Assembly (NCBI GenBank): GCA_907163375.1
Contig: CAJQUW010012705.1
Location: 124,001 to 188,000, forward strand
Direction of reading: 5' to 3'
Origin: Prostheceraeus crozeri
Lineage: Eukaryota > Platyhelminthes > Polycladida > Euryleptidae
DNA: 64,000 bases
Position 1 is the stretch's first letter, and the number at the start of each line of letters is the position of its first letter. Shown piece after piece: positions 48,062 to 60,970 of this stretch. A program made the translations under genes and the position numbers. The notes under the pieces were generated by a model. That model was not told where the DNA came from, searched no databases, and saw only the letters and a list, made by a program, of their open reading frames with translations.

Positions 48062-48246
48062 GGAAATATGAAGATCTCACTTTTAACGAACGCTTCAATG
48101 TACTTCCTATTTGATTTGCATGCGCTTTTTATGCTATCTGACAGGAAGAGAAATGTGGTAGAATTCGGCAGATGTGTAGTATACCCATTCGGTCAAATTC
48201 TCATTTTCAGCCCTGTGTCCAGTAGAAATTCATGCTGGTTGTCGGA

Positions 48247-49441
48247 CTACTCTGCCTCCAGTTAAACACAGAAGAGAATCTTAATTTGTCAATCTTAAAA
48301 ATGTGCCACATGTATTAGTTATTACGGTACTGCCCGCTCTAAACGGAGTTGCAGCAGCGGAATATCAATCATTTCAAAAATTTCAAAAATAAATCAATGA
48401 ATTTGTACCCTATGCAAATTATCGAAAACATTTCAGAACATCTAGTATTGCGGTGTATTTGCAGATTTTAATAAAAGCTTAAATAATCAATGTATCAATG
48501 GTCAAACATAATTTATCTAAATATGTTGCGATCTTCAGTGATCCGAAGAGATCATGAACAATATTCTTATCTTATCTGGATTAAAATTAGGCAAGAGTGC
48601 TTCAGTATAATTTTGAAGTTTTGTTCAGTGTACATTTATCATTTCATCATATTTTTGTGTCTTGTTTAATTTAATTCAACATACTATAGGCGGTACATGC
48701 CTTACTTTTTACTGCGTAATATTTCATTTCATAGTGATGTCAAATTTTGCTCATTGAAACTCACCATCTCGGTTTTACTTCGCAAATCAAGAATTGATCG
48801 TAGATTTGAAACTGCATCGAGTTAGTTGCTCGGAAGGGCAGCGTATGGGTCATCATAGATAAATTGTTTGAAAGCAAATTGTGAGTCGGGAATGTTGAGA
48901 ATAATTAAATAATTGAGATTAATTGAGAATGAATTAAAGTAAAATAATTGGAACTGCAGATAAAGTAGGTAAAGTAAATATATTTGATTAATTTTTTTCT
49001 TGTCTTTCTGGCATCTGAAAAAATTTATAGAATTATTTGTAATTTTAAATGATTAGCATATATATAGCAATATATAGCAAACACAAGGATATATTTTAAA
49101 CAATGATGATTTTTTCAGATGTAATGAAGCAGTTTTAGACAATGATTGAAGCAATTTGGTGAAAAGACATGTAATGTAATTTCGGCCAATGTGCATATCT
49201 GACTCAAGCCTGATATGCAACCGCTGTAAGGTCACAATCAATGCGGGAACTGGACCACACTTTCCGTCCCGGCCCAGCCCGTGCATGGACAGTCGCCTTA
49301 AATCTAAAACCTCGGTCTGCGTCTTGTTTACAGCAATGGCAGCCATGTAAATGTCTTATATGATGGATGAATTGCCAATTATCGCATTTCAAGATTCACC
49401 CAGGAAATGTTTCCTCTACCCAGAATTAAGATATATGAGTA
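48247..49441. other. No recognisable feature
   Basis: AT-rich. A more GC-rich patch at 49210-49350 has open frames on the minus strand (49053-49346, 49204-49392) without motif or clear splice sites. Confidence 0.4.
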
Positions 49442-51261
49442 TTAACCCTCAGAGACCTCAGCTTTTTCATACCCTCTGAGACCTGAGAGGGGGTCTAGTG
49501 GACCTCTTTTACAAATTTCATGTATACCTGCTTAAATCGATATCAAATCATTAGGAAAGTTTATTTTAAGAAAAGCAATGATGGTTGCGTGTAGCAAGTC
49601 GATATAACTAATCCTTTGAGTGCCTTTCAGCCTCCTCAGTAAACACATGCGAAAATGTGGTGCTTTTGTAAGTTGACGACATTTAGTACAGCATCAGTTG
49701 TACTGAGAATTGATTTTACGATGTTTGCTGTTGCCATGTAACCTCAGATAATTAATATTGGTTCATTCCATGCAGGATAACCCTTAAATTTGGTCATTTT
49801 TTCAAATCTATCCAAACCAATAGGAAATAATCCTAAACTGAGTCATAATTGCTGCATTTTATGACCCTCAAAACTGCTGTGCAGATCTCAAACTCATCAA
49901 TTACTGCTGTGAAAACTTTTCCAACAGTCTGCTTTCAGTTTTGAATATGAATATAATGATAGCTTTCATTTTGAACATTGATTTATGCTGATTTGTTCAT
50001 GTTGGCCAACCAGTCATGCACGATCATGTTCAAAAACAAAATATTCACATTTTGCGGTCTTCTAACGTAACGCACATGCACGAGCATGATGCAAACAATT
50101 AATAAATGAATTTCACTCATTATGCACCATAGTGGACATGCACAAAATCATTTTTCATGTGAAAGTAAAAATTTTGTAAAGGGAATTTCTACACCCTCTG
50201 AGACCTGAGGGGGATCCAGTGGACCCCTCTGCCTATCTACCACATTTCTACTGATTCAATTGAGATGAAACAACACATGTAGATTCACTGTCAAAAATGA
50301 TGACTTTACATGGGCATGTGCGGTTGACATATACTCAACACAAAAAAGTAAAATAGAAAAACATGGTTCCGGAGTCCACCCTCAAAAAGTCCATCTACAT
50401 AGCCGCGAACTTAAAGCAATTTTTGATTATGGCAAGTGCATGTATTCATAATTCGAAATATGCAAACACATTCTTACATTTCAAACGGTAATTGGTACTC
50501 GCACTATAGCAGAGGAGTAAATGAGTAAAATCACCAAAATTTAGTCAAAACATGAAATTGACTGATTTTGTAGCGGCTCTCAAACATCAAATGCTGAATC
50601 ATGTGACTCACTTCAACTTTTATATCGAAATTGATGTTCTCAATCATGTTTCAAATTTCATGGCATTCTGATAAATAGTTTCTTTTCTGCAAAAGAAAAT
50701 GCACGAAAATTGCCAAGTGTTTCACAATCCATAGATATTTCTTGTATTCTACCATTGGATTCCAATGGGAATCCTTTAACCTTGCCTATAACCAAAAGCG
50801 ACTGGCTGTGACACTCATGAATCTGATTTTTGTATTCAGCGTTTCAAGATCTACAAATCCATGCTATTAAGCCCTTAGTGCGCGAATTTTGGAAGAAAGT
50901 GTCAATATCTCCCGGACTAATAAAGGCTGAAACTTTGATTCACTCACCCACATATCTGAAAACCTTTTTGAAAAGCATTCATATCTACAAACACAAGACA
51001 ATACTATCAGTAAGTGCTTTTCATTCAGCTGGAACATCAATGTAACTATCAAAAATTGGAGTTCAGTGTACCATTGCCATATAAATTCGGTCTTAACTGA
51101 GCAGCGAGAAAAGTGCTTCGCAAGAAGTATGCAAAGGTGATCAATTTCTGTGAGTTTTGTGGAGACATGATATTGAGATAATAAATTGAGAATTGATAAG
51201 ATAAGAATATCGCACACGACTTCACAAGGCTAATGGGCTAATTTCGGGAGGAGAGGATTAA
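49442..51261. mobile_element. Possible piggyBac-like non-coding element
   Basis: TTAACCCTCAGAGACC at 49442 has the TTAA target plus CCC start usual for piggyBac ends. The word CCCTCTGAGACCTGAG with a following GTGGACC occurs at 49492 and again at 50193 in direct orientation. A TTAA at 51258 preceded by GGGAGGAGAGGA could be the far end (read backwards TTAATCCTCTCC), but its match to the left end is weak. No transposase is readable. Confidence 0.3.
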
Positions 51262-51967
51262 TAGATCCTTGACCACAAACAATTTGAATCACCAAAGCAT
51301 CTTCATGTTAATCATGTAAGAGAAATTCTCAGGTTTTGATTTAAGACGCAATTCCTTAGTTAATTGACCAAGCGCTCGTTATTGACGGAAGTTTCTCCAT
51401 GCTATTGTTTACACATGTTGTGTATTCCTTGTTCTGGAATTTCACCATCGCCGTTTTTATGAGGCGACCAAGCAAATATCATTAAAGCAATGAATTCACA
51501 GACATTAAATATCAAACAACAGCACTACCATAGTTTGAATTCGAGATTCAATATTTAGACATTGGAGGAAGATCTAAGGAAATTGACGAGGAGTACAAAA
51601 TACTCTGTTTAAACTGCAAGAACACAGAAGGGGAATATGTGGCTTTATGGGAAATTAAATTCAGTGTTTCGTTGAAGACTGAGATGACTCGTTAAGTAAT
51701 GAGCATTTTCACGGAACTTCCTTTTCAACTTTTCACTCGTTAGACTGTTTCGCTATTTACTGTGTTTACAGATAATATAGCACGTGGCTTACAAGTGCAC
51801 TGACAGAGCATTGTCCCTATAACATGAATTATTTCGATTCCGTTGCAACACATAAAATCAAAGAAGTAAAAATTATCTGAAAGATCTGGAAGATAATGAA
51901 TCATTCCTATCTGTTAATGCAACTGTAAGCCTTGTGAAACTTAGTTAGGCTAATAGCTTAAGTACTA
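51262..51967. other. No recognisable feature
   Basis: No gene or repeat recognised; any upstream reverse transcriptase of the following Penelope-type relic is not readable here. Confidence 0.4.
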
Positions 51968-52440
51968 ATGGTCACAAAAAGAGATGCAATTGTAAAAAAT
52001 GCGAGGATATTGTCCACAAAAATAGTTGTGTTGATAAATATATTATTTATAGTTTTGAAAATGAAAATTGTCATAAGAAATATATTGGTCAAACTTACTG
52101 AACCTTGAAGTTACGGTGTGATGCATATAAACGTTGAACTGTCAAGACAACAGAAGTGCATTACTTGAACCTAATGTGACTGAACATCGATCATTTCCGC
52201 CCTTCTGTCCCAAATAAAGAAATGAATTCGGTGCATACTGAAATGTCCGAAGCATGGCTAATAGCCCTGAATAAGCCACAAATCAACCGTGAACATGAAC
52301 TGATCTAGCAGTCGTTACTGCTTAAGGATTTATGCATCTAAATCCAACTGTCTATACATTCACATACCGCTTGAAATTTTCCATTATGACGAGACCCCAT
52401 GAAGGAATGCTCCATGCGAAACCCGACGTGGAATTTTATT
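51968..52440 (+). mobile_element. Penelope-like element 3' end with GIY-YIG endonuclease, broken
   Basis: One frame reads RCNCKKCEDIVHKNSC (the Cys-rich linker), then YIIYSFENENCHKKYIGQT, the GIY-YIG core in the form IIY...YIG, then LKLRCDAYKR and, near the end, SEAWLIALNKPQINREHEL, where E and N fit the conserved late residues of the domain. The frame is interrupted, so the copy is dead. About 100 bases further, CATGAAG...ATGCTCCATGCGAAACCCGACG (near 52398-52430) could be a degenerate hammerhead motif like those in the terminal repeats of this class. The reverse transcriptase is not readable upstream. Confidence 0.65.
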
Positions 52441-54021
52441 TCGCGAAATATAAAATCATCTTCTAATAGAGGAGCGACTACTTTCTCTTGGCTAATTTCA
52501 AAATAAAAGCAAGGTTTTGTTTAAGAGTTGCAGTCTTCGGCAGAAAGCTTAACGCATTTTAAAATGGTGGTTTTATTATGATGGCATTTAATATATTCAT
52601 CAATAATTGTTAAGACTGCTATAAGCACATTGATTGATCGGCTGAATTGAAGCAGTTTTTGATGTTACCTCCATTTACTAAGAGATTGTAGCATTCCTGT
52701 AGATATGAAACTTGGATTCCACTATTGCATCAATTGAGTATGTGTCGATATAAGTATATTTGAGCGAATTATCATTATCATTGAGTGAATGTGTTTTTTC
52801 CCGTTGTGTATGCGTTTCCATGAAAAATATAATCCGGGCATTAAATCAATTGATTCCTTTTCAATATCTGTTATCTGATAAAGCACTTCAAGCGGTGTGA
52901 CGTCACAGTCACAACATCAAAATATGATTTCCATGTAGGAGATTTGAACCACCTTATAAAGTAAAGGTAGCTCTTCAAAATCTAATATAATTTTCAGAAG
53001 CTGAAATTATTGCTCTTTGGTCAATTCAACTTCTGCTCGAAAGCAATTCGCAGTCACAAAATGTGATAAAACGACGAAGAAATGAGAGCTATCATACACA
53101 TCGACACTGCTATTTTGTAGGTAGCAGACGCTCGCTACGACTGGTACATGCGAGCAATAAGACATCGACAGTAAGCTTGACTATAAGATCCATTGGTTGC
53201 GACTAATGGATTTCCAACCGGGTTGTCGCCACAGCTTATGTCGGGTGGATTTGTAGTCGCAGAATGTTCCGGGTACCAAGAACATTTTGATGGAACTTCC
53301 TCCTTTAGAGTTCCGCAATACTTTTTCCGGAGTAAAAACTACCCGGTATATTTTACAACAAAAGCGTGGCTAAAGGGCCTGCTGCAAAAAGATAAATTAG
53401 GGGAATGAAGTCACTAGGACAAAGTGCCACGTGTGTAAAGCAGCATTGCCGCGCTATACGGCCGAGCCCAGGCGCTGAGCCAAGTGTGAAGTTGTCCCTG
53501 GATCAGTTGAATTGTTGCTGATCCAAATCCATGCTTGACCCAAATCCATCGTTGTACCATCCCATACTGTCCGAGATAACCATGCTCTTTACAGTCGCCA
53601 AACATGCGACTGGCGAAGAATTGCACACCAAATGTAATGCGGTTGCACGACTTTCTTCAGTGTCAATGTCACAAGAAATTGTGATGGCCTACAATTCTTA
53701 TTTTAGATTCCTGTTTTGACAACTGTTTATTCCATAATTTATTACAGTTTTTATTTTATTATTTTTTATTATTTTTATTTTATTTATTATATTCAGTTTA
53801 TTTTTTTCATAATTTTCAGTGCAGCTATCTGGTAGTGCTTTTAAACTGAATAAGATAAGAACGGTCACCTGTCCAGTCTAGAAATTTTCTACCGACTGCA
53901 TTTCTGATTTAGTGAATACATTAGTATAATTAATAATTGTACTGATAATGTCTTGACTCTAATAGACTTTCTGATTAATCTAACTTATTTTCTGTGAAAT
54001 GGGAACAGATAGCGTTCATGG
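52441..54021. other. No gene recognised; AT microsatellite
   Basis: A low-complexity TTTTATTTTATTATT run occupies about 53746-53818. The somewhat GC-richer stretch 53170-53640 has short opposing open frames without motifs. Nothing else is supported. Confidence 0.45.
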
Positions 54022-56820
54022 AATAGGTATATAGTAGGTAGAGTATCGACTCAAAAAGTGTCAGTATACAGTAAAAATTTTTGTAGCAAAAGGTTCAGTT
54101 TTTTGCGGAGACTGCGCTCCTGCGGTCTAAAAACATATTTGATTACTTTTTAAGAAGCTAATTTCTTGCAAATTATCCCTGTGTTTATATACTAAATGAG
54201 TAGTATGAAACTTATTAGATATCAAAAGAAATAAACATTTGCTGATAGACGTGTCTTAATTCAACTGAAATTAGGCTGATCCATAGAGTAAGTATATTAG
54301 GTATGGAATATCTTTCCTTCGATGTTTTTTACGTGTACCTTAGCTAATCAAAACATACTCAATTGTCTACTGGATTCAATATTTTCGCCGATTTGTACGC
54401 TGTGATGTCGCTGAACAAAATCGAATAATAACAGTAACACTAATTCTGTAAGCTTATTAATTGAACAAGAGGATGAGTTTAAATAAAAACTGCTATTACT
54501 GCACAGTATTAAACATTTATATCACAATTCAAATTAATACTTAAACGCACTAAAATTAACATTAACTCGACAAAGTGTCTGAAAATCGCAATAAACATCA
54601 TATTCAACTATATCCAGCATTCATGATGAACCGTCTGACCACATTAATCATAGTTGCAATTTTGAACACTTAAATCAATCACAATCATAATCAAGACTTT
54701 ATCATAATCACAATCATAATCACATTCTTCAATAATTCAATCAATCATAATCATAATCAAACTTTTGAACACTTTAATCATAATCTCAATCATAATCAAC
54801 ATTTTTGAATATTGGCTAATCGTTCCAGTTCTAATAAATGCCATACCTAACCCGCAGTATCCCATATGCATAATGCACTTCTAACTATACGAACTTACTG
54901 TGGCAATTAAACACAATTAAACACAATTAAACACAATTAAACAAAAATACATTGGGATGAATAAAATTTCATCTTGAAGACAATTATTAAAAACAGAGTA
55001 CATTTAATTACAGTTTTGATCAAAGAATAAATGTGTAATAAATATGTGGACTTCATACAAGGTTTTTATATATACTACATAAAAAGTCAATCAAAATAGT
55101 CAGATGCCGTCAGCAAGTGCTAATAGCATCAAAAGTGAAATTAAAGCAACTAAATTAGTATTCATATGTCATGTCTCTGAAATTCTTTTGCAAATTTGCA
55201 CCTTACCGTTCACGAATACAAAAATGGCAATTCACATGCCAAAGGTAGTCACATAGCGGAGAATGTGCAAATCGGTTGGGTCGGTTTTATAATCATCATC
55301 ATTGAAGTGAAAAAAAATGTCGTAGGTTCATTCACAGGGAATCAATGAAATGTCAAATTGGTTTGCAGGGTAGTTTCTAGCATAGAGTAGACATATTAAG
55401 TAGAGTGGTAACTCCGCATTTATTAAATCCCCAATGTGTCTACACTTTCGATTTTATTAAATGAACTCTAGGGAGATACACGTGGTATCATCACCAAATG
55501 TAAGATATGCAAATTTTTGCAGTTTTGCGGAAATTACAACGGAATTGAGGGATCATGGTTGTAATGCAGAAGGAATGATGGTATTTTACAGATCTTCATG
55601 ACAGCCTTGGAGATTTAATGTTTGTTAAATTAGCAATTCGATGGGTTCATATTACATTCATGTTGAACCTCAACAGTATTTTCTTAAGCGTGATGATATT
55701 ACAGGCAACCTGCCACTGGCACAGCAAAATCACATGATCAAAGACAATGACTTAATTAACTTTGATTATAAATGGTTCCACATCACTATTCAGATTCTAG
55801 AAATGAAGCATGAGTTTAGTGATCGAATCATAAAATCATGCCGGTGAAAATTGAATTAAAAACTTGAAATTTCAGCCAAGAAAGCACGAATAACATCGCG
55901 ACTTTTTCATGAAGATTTTCCCTATAATACAATTCATGAAATTCCCCTGATAATCAGCTTGATTTCCGCTTTGTTAGGATGATTATTATCAAATATGCAT
56001 TCCTTTTGATATCCAACTTGTTTCATACTACTTATATAGGAGAGTCATCTCGGTAGTATATAAATTGGTAAATTTTGACTTTTTCAAAAGTGCTCAAATA
56101 ATTTTTTGGACCACGGAAACGTAATCTGCGCAAAAACAGAATCTTTTGATATCGAAATTTTCACTGTATACAGATACTTTTTTGAGTCGACACTCTACCT
56201 ATATATCCCTACTCTATGGGTTGATCAAGGAAATTTCATGAGCCACATTATAATGTAAGTCTTCATTCAAAAGTTGAGATCTTATTGTGCGTCTTGACCG
56301 CTGTGGGCGCCATTTGACCTTTGGTTAACATATATCGAACATGGTTATATATCCATCAAAGTTTTTCAATTCAATTTTCATCGCCATGATTTTATCATTC
56401 ATGAAATTTATGTCTCATTTCCTGAATCTGAATCATATTGCGAACCCATTTGCCGGTACATCTTTTAAAGATAATTATGATAATCGTCTCTGATGTGATA
56501 TGATCACGCTCTAGAAAATACTTCTATTTCTAAGACCGAGCATGTTTAAGTTGTCAACCATCGAATTGCTACTTTAACAAACATTGCCTCTCTAAGGCTG
56601 CCATGAAACGGAAGATTTGTAAAATATTATTCTTTCTTCTGCATTAGTATCATGAAATTCCGTGGTAATTTCTTCAAAACAACACAAATTTGCATATCTC
56701 ACATGTGGTTCTGTGCATCAACTCAAGTTCATTTAGTTAAATCGAAACTGTATACACATTAAGGATTTAATTAATATTGAGATCCTACTCTACATAATAT
56801 ACTTACTCGATGATAACGTT
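54022..56820. repeat. Interleaved inverted repeats sharing one terminal motif
   Basis: Two inverted pairs overlap. In pair one, 54022-54270 matches 55990-56225 in reverse (shared GGTAGAGT-TCGACTCAAAAA, GTATACAGT-AAAATTT, AAGTAGTATGAAAC). In pair two, 55380-55650 matches 56560-56820 in reverse (AATGTGT-TACA-TTTCGATTT, GATATGCAAATTT, GTTTGTTAAA-TAGCAATTCGATGG). All ends share the word CATAGAGTA-...-ATAT-...-GTAGAGT, also seen as CATAGAGTAAGTATATTAGG at 54286. They are best explained as several diverged copies of one MITE-like family, some inside others. No transposase seen. Confidence 0.6.
54600..54950. repeat. Simple repeats: CAATCATAAT-type and AATTAAACAC x4
   Basis: A degenerate array of AATCATAATCACAATCATAATC words runs over about 54650-54800. 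A tidy array of four AATTAAACAC units, the last ending in AAAA, lies at 54905-54944. Both are microsatellite-like, with no spacers and no CRISPR structure. Confidence 0.8.
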
Positions 56821-57031
56821 AGCTTTTTTCGTTCTTAATTATCTGCGAAAATGGAATCGGGGAGTTGAGATTCGGCGAAATTCGCAGACACCTTGCAAGT
56901 AGAACAAATTCAAAATAACTTCCTTGCTCTAGACATGAGCATGTTCATCATCTTACATCATAGGCAGACGTGTTAAGTGAAAGACACGCGAATGATTTGA
57001 ATGACCATCAAATATTTCTTTAATCCTCAAA

Positions 57032-57890
57032 TCAAATGCCACTCACTCTGACTTTATCATCTTCCATCAGGTCCTTGAGTTTGGGTGGGTGGCACGAGAC
57101 CATGACATGGGCGACACAGGTGTCCGATTCACGCCCTATATCTACATATTTTCGGAGAAAAGCCTCGCTACACTGCCTCTGTGAGCCAATATTGTCGCGG
57201 TCGGGTGTACCTGATTTGTCAAATATTTGGTCAAAACCAGGCCCCCTCACTCATCGCTTCTGTATTTCGCTATGCACTCCACTTGGCAGTGCTTACCACT
57301 TGCACAATTGCCCTCTGGCTTGAGGGCCTGAATTGCTGCTTGCCAATGTTTGCATTGGGAATTAGACAAGGAAATACCACGCCATGGGCATTCTCTTTGC
57401 CGGCGTCACACTCCGTCGAATATGCAGTCCCGGTCCAAACAACACCTCTCCGATTCACCCTCGTGAATCGAGGCTGAAGAGGAAGCAATACTCCTCGACA
57501 TTGAGCCATTTTGCGTTAAACGAGTGTTTGCTAATTGCATTAAGATTTGGTGAGGCTGGTAAGAGGCGAGAAGCTTTTAGTTTTGTAGTTGCGCTCTTTA
57601 CCAAGTGTCAAGTAGGCCCTAGTGTGTGGGCGGACCAAGCAGACAGGTTTGCACAGCTTTTAAGAGATGACATTTAATACTTTGATTAATCAACTGACGT
57701 CGTGTTCATTATTCTGGGTGGCAACTTCAGGCCATGGAAATCCACGCCGCTAGACAGTGTGGCGCCAGTGAGGTCTCTTTTCTTTCTGATTTTACTCTGA
57801 TTTCACAGTTGTGAGAGCTACTCTAATCATCTCCTTCTCTCTCTCTCTTGCTTGCTCATTCGCTTGCTCGTGCGGGCATTTTCCGAATCC
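57032..57890. other. GC-rich block with overlapping open frames, gene content uncertain
   Basis: Base composition changes sharply from the AT-rich flanks. Long frames are open on both strands. The most exon-like is minus 57032-57250, ending DLMEDDKVR at a donor GTCAGA|gtgagt. Others are plus 57181-57477, minus 57270-57509 and plus 57384-57677. None shows a known domain. A CT-rich run (TCTCTCTCTC) at 57834-57846 could mark a promoter. This may be a CpG-island-like promoter with a first exon, or an old insertion. Confidence 0.3.
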
Positions 57891-57978
57891 GCCTAAATAC
57901 ATGTGCAAGCAGCAATCGACGATTCACTTAACATTAAGGATCAATAAGTTTGAGGCTTTCCACGACTGTTGATTAATT

Positions 57979-58052
57979 ACAACCCACACGTTGGGCCATT
58001 CTCAAGTGTCTATTAATATCTTTGTCGCTTGAGAATGGCCTGGGTTGTGCGC
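57979..58052. repeat. Short hairpin
   Basis: CAACCCA...GGGCCATTCTCAAG and CTTGAGAATGGCCTGGGTTG face each other across about 24 bases, giving a stem of some 20 base pairs with a small bulge. No T-run follows and no gene ends beside it, so a role is not evident. Confidence 0.55.
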
Positions 58053-60970
58053 CGACGGATATCGCGAAGATAAATATGAGTTTTGCGATTAATGACAGTA
58101 GTGGGCAGCCTCTAATTTACCAATATGAACTTGAACACATCCCCTACAATTCAAAAATTAATCCTCAGTTATTAATAACTGTTAAAATGTCCTTCCTTCA
58201 TGTAATGACTGAAAAGCCTTGGCTTTTTTGGATTTATCAATTGGAATTTTGGATTTATCGATTAATTCTCGCAAAGTCATATCGTCATTCTCTAACATTT
58301 TGTGGCTGTGGCTTCTTTACTATACAGTCCGTTTCCTAAATCGTTGCACGGCACAAAATACTCTTATATCTTTTGTATATTCTCATCAAATTTAATCTAA
58401 TCAAATTAATTTACTTGGTCAGCTGACACTTGATTCAGGAAATATTGTGGTGTGGATTGCCCAATTAAATGAAGAGTGATTGTCTGTTTTGTTACTTCCA
58501 CGGTGTTACTTCAGATATCAATATCATGTTGGTCCACGTGTCATCATGGATGAGCTGTTCCTCATCAAAGAAAAAAATCTTGTCAGATTTTTTAGCAACA
58601 ATTTTTCGGTAAAACTTATTAGTATTGTATCTTTTTGTACATTCAGTCAATCCTAAAAACCGTGTATCATGATGAAGCTGACTGATAGCTCATGCTGTCT
58701 GTCAACTTTCATAAAAAAATTCTGTCGTCTTCATGTTGAAATCCTGCATCAAAGAAAACGCTCAATTTTTTTTCATGAGGCCTACTGCCCACAGCTGCCC
58801 ACACATATAAGTGGGTAACAGACCTCTATGTAATTTTACTCAATTACATTTTCTCACTCAGAATATGTTGTACACTGCATGTTTATGTCAAGTCTCCACA
58901 GCTCTTAAGTGATTAAATGCAACACCTTGATCAGTCAATTGCGCCTTCATCATTCCGGTAGAAAATTTGAAGTAATGAAAAGTCACGGAGCTATGAACAG
59001 AGACAGTAAATTTATTTATCCTAAATCCGTTTTTTTCTGGAACTTATAGTTTTCCTTAGCAACTTTTCTCTCTCGTGGAGGCGTTGGACCTGTGTCGATC
59101 TTTCGGAGTTTAGTGCTTTTGAGTGGAGCTCCAAATAATGCTATGGTACATTGAGAAAGGAAGATATTGGACGACTATTCTCACAACCCTCATTCCTAAC
59201 CCCAAAGAACGACTCGAATAAAGAGAGGTCAATAATTGTACCGGAAAGCCGGTCGGTCTCACTAAATGGCTTTAGAAATTCCACATGCTCAGTTCAGGAT
59301 AAGTGCTGCAATAAGTACTGCTTCCACCATCTACAGAGAGTTTGTTGACTTATGGAGACCTGAAATTAGCGTCGTAATATGCGGCTTTGTCAAAGTGCTT
59401 GTGTCTGGTATAAATTGTGGAGAAAGTGGGACAAATAAAGTGGAGTGATGACACTGAAGTTCATCTTATGTCGTGTAAGAATAGTGCGATGGCTCTTGTT
59501 CGACAACCTCTGACAACTCATGCGTTTCCTGTTGGGTGAACTTCCGAGACAAGATGAAATTGTGTCTGTTAAGTGGAAATCCTATCGTGCAGTCCTGTTG
59601 TGCAGTCCTTCAACTTCTTCAGTCATCCTATAGAAACTTTGAGCTACAGTAGTTTGGGTCATTCCGAGCTGTGCTGACGAGCCGACGGCAGGGCCTGGAG
59701 CGAATTGCGGCGTCTTTGGCTGCCAAGGAATTTTTGTTGCCTAAACAAAGGACACTAAAGGAGCTTATGGAATCAATTGCTAAAAATAAAGTCATTATGC
59801 ATCCTGCGAATCATAAAATCAAAATATAATGCTTTCACACTTATCAACCATGTAAATAAAAATGACATACATATTATTCTTGGAAAAAATAATGTGAGAA
59901 AGTCTTAACGCTGCAATGAAATAAGGTCAAGTATATGAAGATAAAGTCGCAATGCTGATAGCATGAAGTAGGATACAGTTCTCCAAATGAAAAGAAAAAT
60001 ATAAGAAAAACAACTAAAGTGATGTCTATGCAACGTATCTCCATTTATAAGTGTTGTTTTCTACTTTCTGCTGCATTTTCATTTTACTCCAGCTTGACTT
60101 CATCCCTATAAACCGATAGTATTTGAACCTGCAGCATTGATTTTCGCATTCGATTTCATTAACTTAAATGCAATGTTTATTTACTTGACTTTCACGTGCA
60201 GCTGAATTTTAATTCGTTTTTTACAGTAAATATGTTCTTTGCTAATTTATTGTTGTGTATATTATCATTCACTTTTATGTCGATCTCATGTAGCATTTTG
60301 ATAGTTCCCTCTCGCTTTTGTATTTTCCACGCATTTGTAGACTGATTTGTTAAATTAGATTCACTTGATGTCTCTCTGTTCCAGCGTCACATCTGAAAGA
60401 GAACTGGCCAAACATGTCACAAGTAGTAACTTTGAAGCCAAAGTAGCATTTCTTTTATGTACAAAATTTATGAATCTTGAACTTTTTTGTTAATTACAAA
60501 CGCCGACAGTGGATTCATCAGTTCGTAGAATAATTCACTGTAGGCTTCTCGTAGCAACGAATTGTAGTATTGATCAACTGCGGCCTATTAATATAAGCTA
60601 CGTATTCGTAAAATTCTAAACCGAAGACGAAAAGCTTTGTGTATTTACACTATACTTCCTGCATGTTTATTTCAATGCAGATTCGGTCAAAGAATTTTTG
60701 TTTTTCCTTCTATTTTCTAAAAGATTCAGACTGATATCTATCAACATAGTAAAACTCAACATCGAGCCATGAAGATTCTAACCGAATTTTCTGTAAAAGG
60801 AGTTTTATTTACTCGTAATGTTTTATGCTGAACCGAAAGTAAATGCTTATGAATTTTCCCCGCTTGCAAGTTGATATGATCTCCCGTATCAGGTTGAATA
60901 TGTATAGACATCCAAAAGTACATTTTTCATTGAATCAATGAGTGTGTGATCCCTAAAATTCCTAACTTAC
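58053..60970. other. No recognisable feature
   Basis: Several short open frames (58022-58339, 59151-59448) without motifs. If the exon at 60971 is real this is downstream intron DNA of its gene, but no next exon could be assigned. Confidence 0.4.

Larger units (their letters stand above)
45600..48246. mobile_element. Palindromic MITE, copy B, split by a later insertion
   Basis: The left part (45600-46008) follows copies A and C: AAGTTTCTGTAGGGATGAT, ATGGTGTACACCCTATG, CTTGTTAGACAGGACCAGAG and CATGAAGACATTTC. The right part (48062-48246), read backwards, gives the matching arm (GAATTTCTACTGGACACAG, AAAATGAGAAT, CCTGTCAGATAGCAT). Removing the 2.05-kb TTAA element leaves about 600 bases, the size of copy A. 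This fixes the order of events: the MITE came first, the TTAA element later. Confidence 0.7.

Noticed and set aside
49053-49392. Two overlapping minus-strand frames in a GC-richer patch
   Set aside because: No motif, and no clear acceptor or donor pair; kept only as a compositional note.
54905-54944. A CRISPR-like array
   Set aside because: The AATTAAACAC units are directly adjacent with no spacers, in a eukaryotic sequence; a microsatellite.
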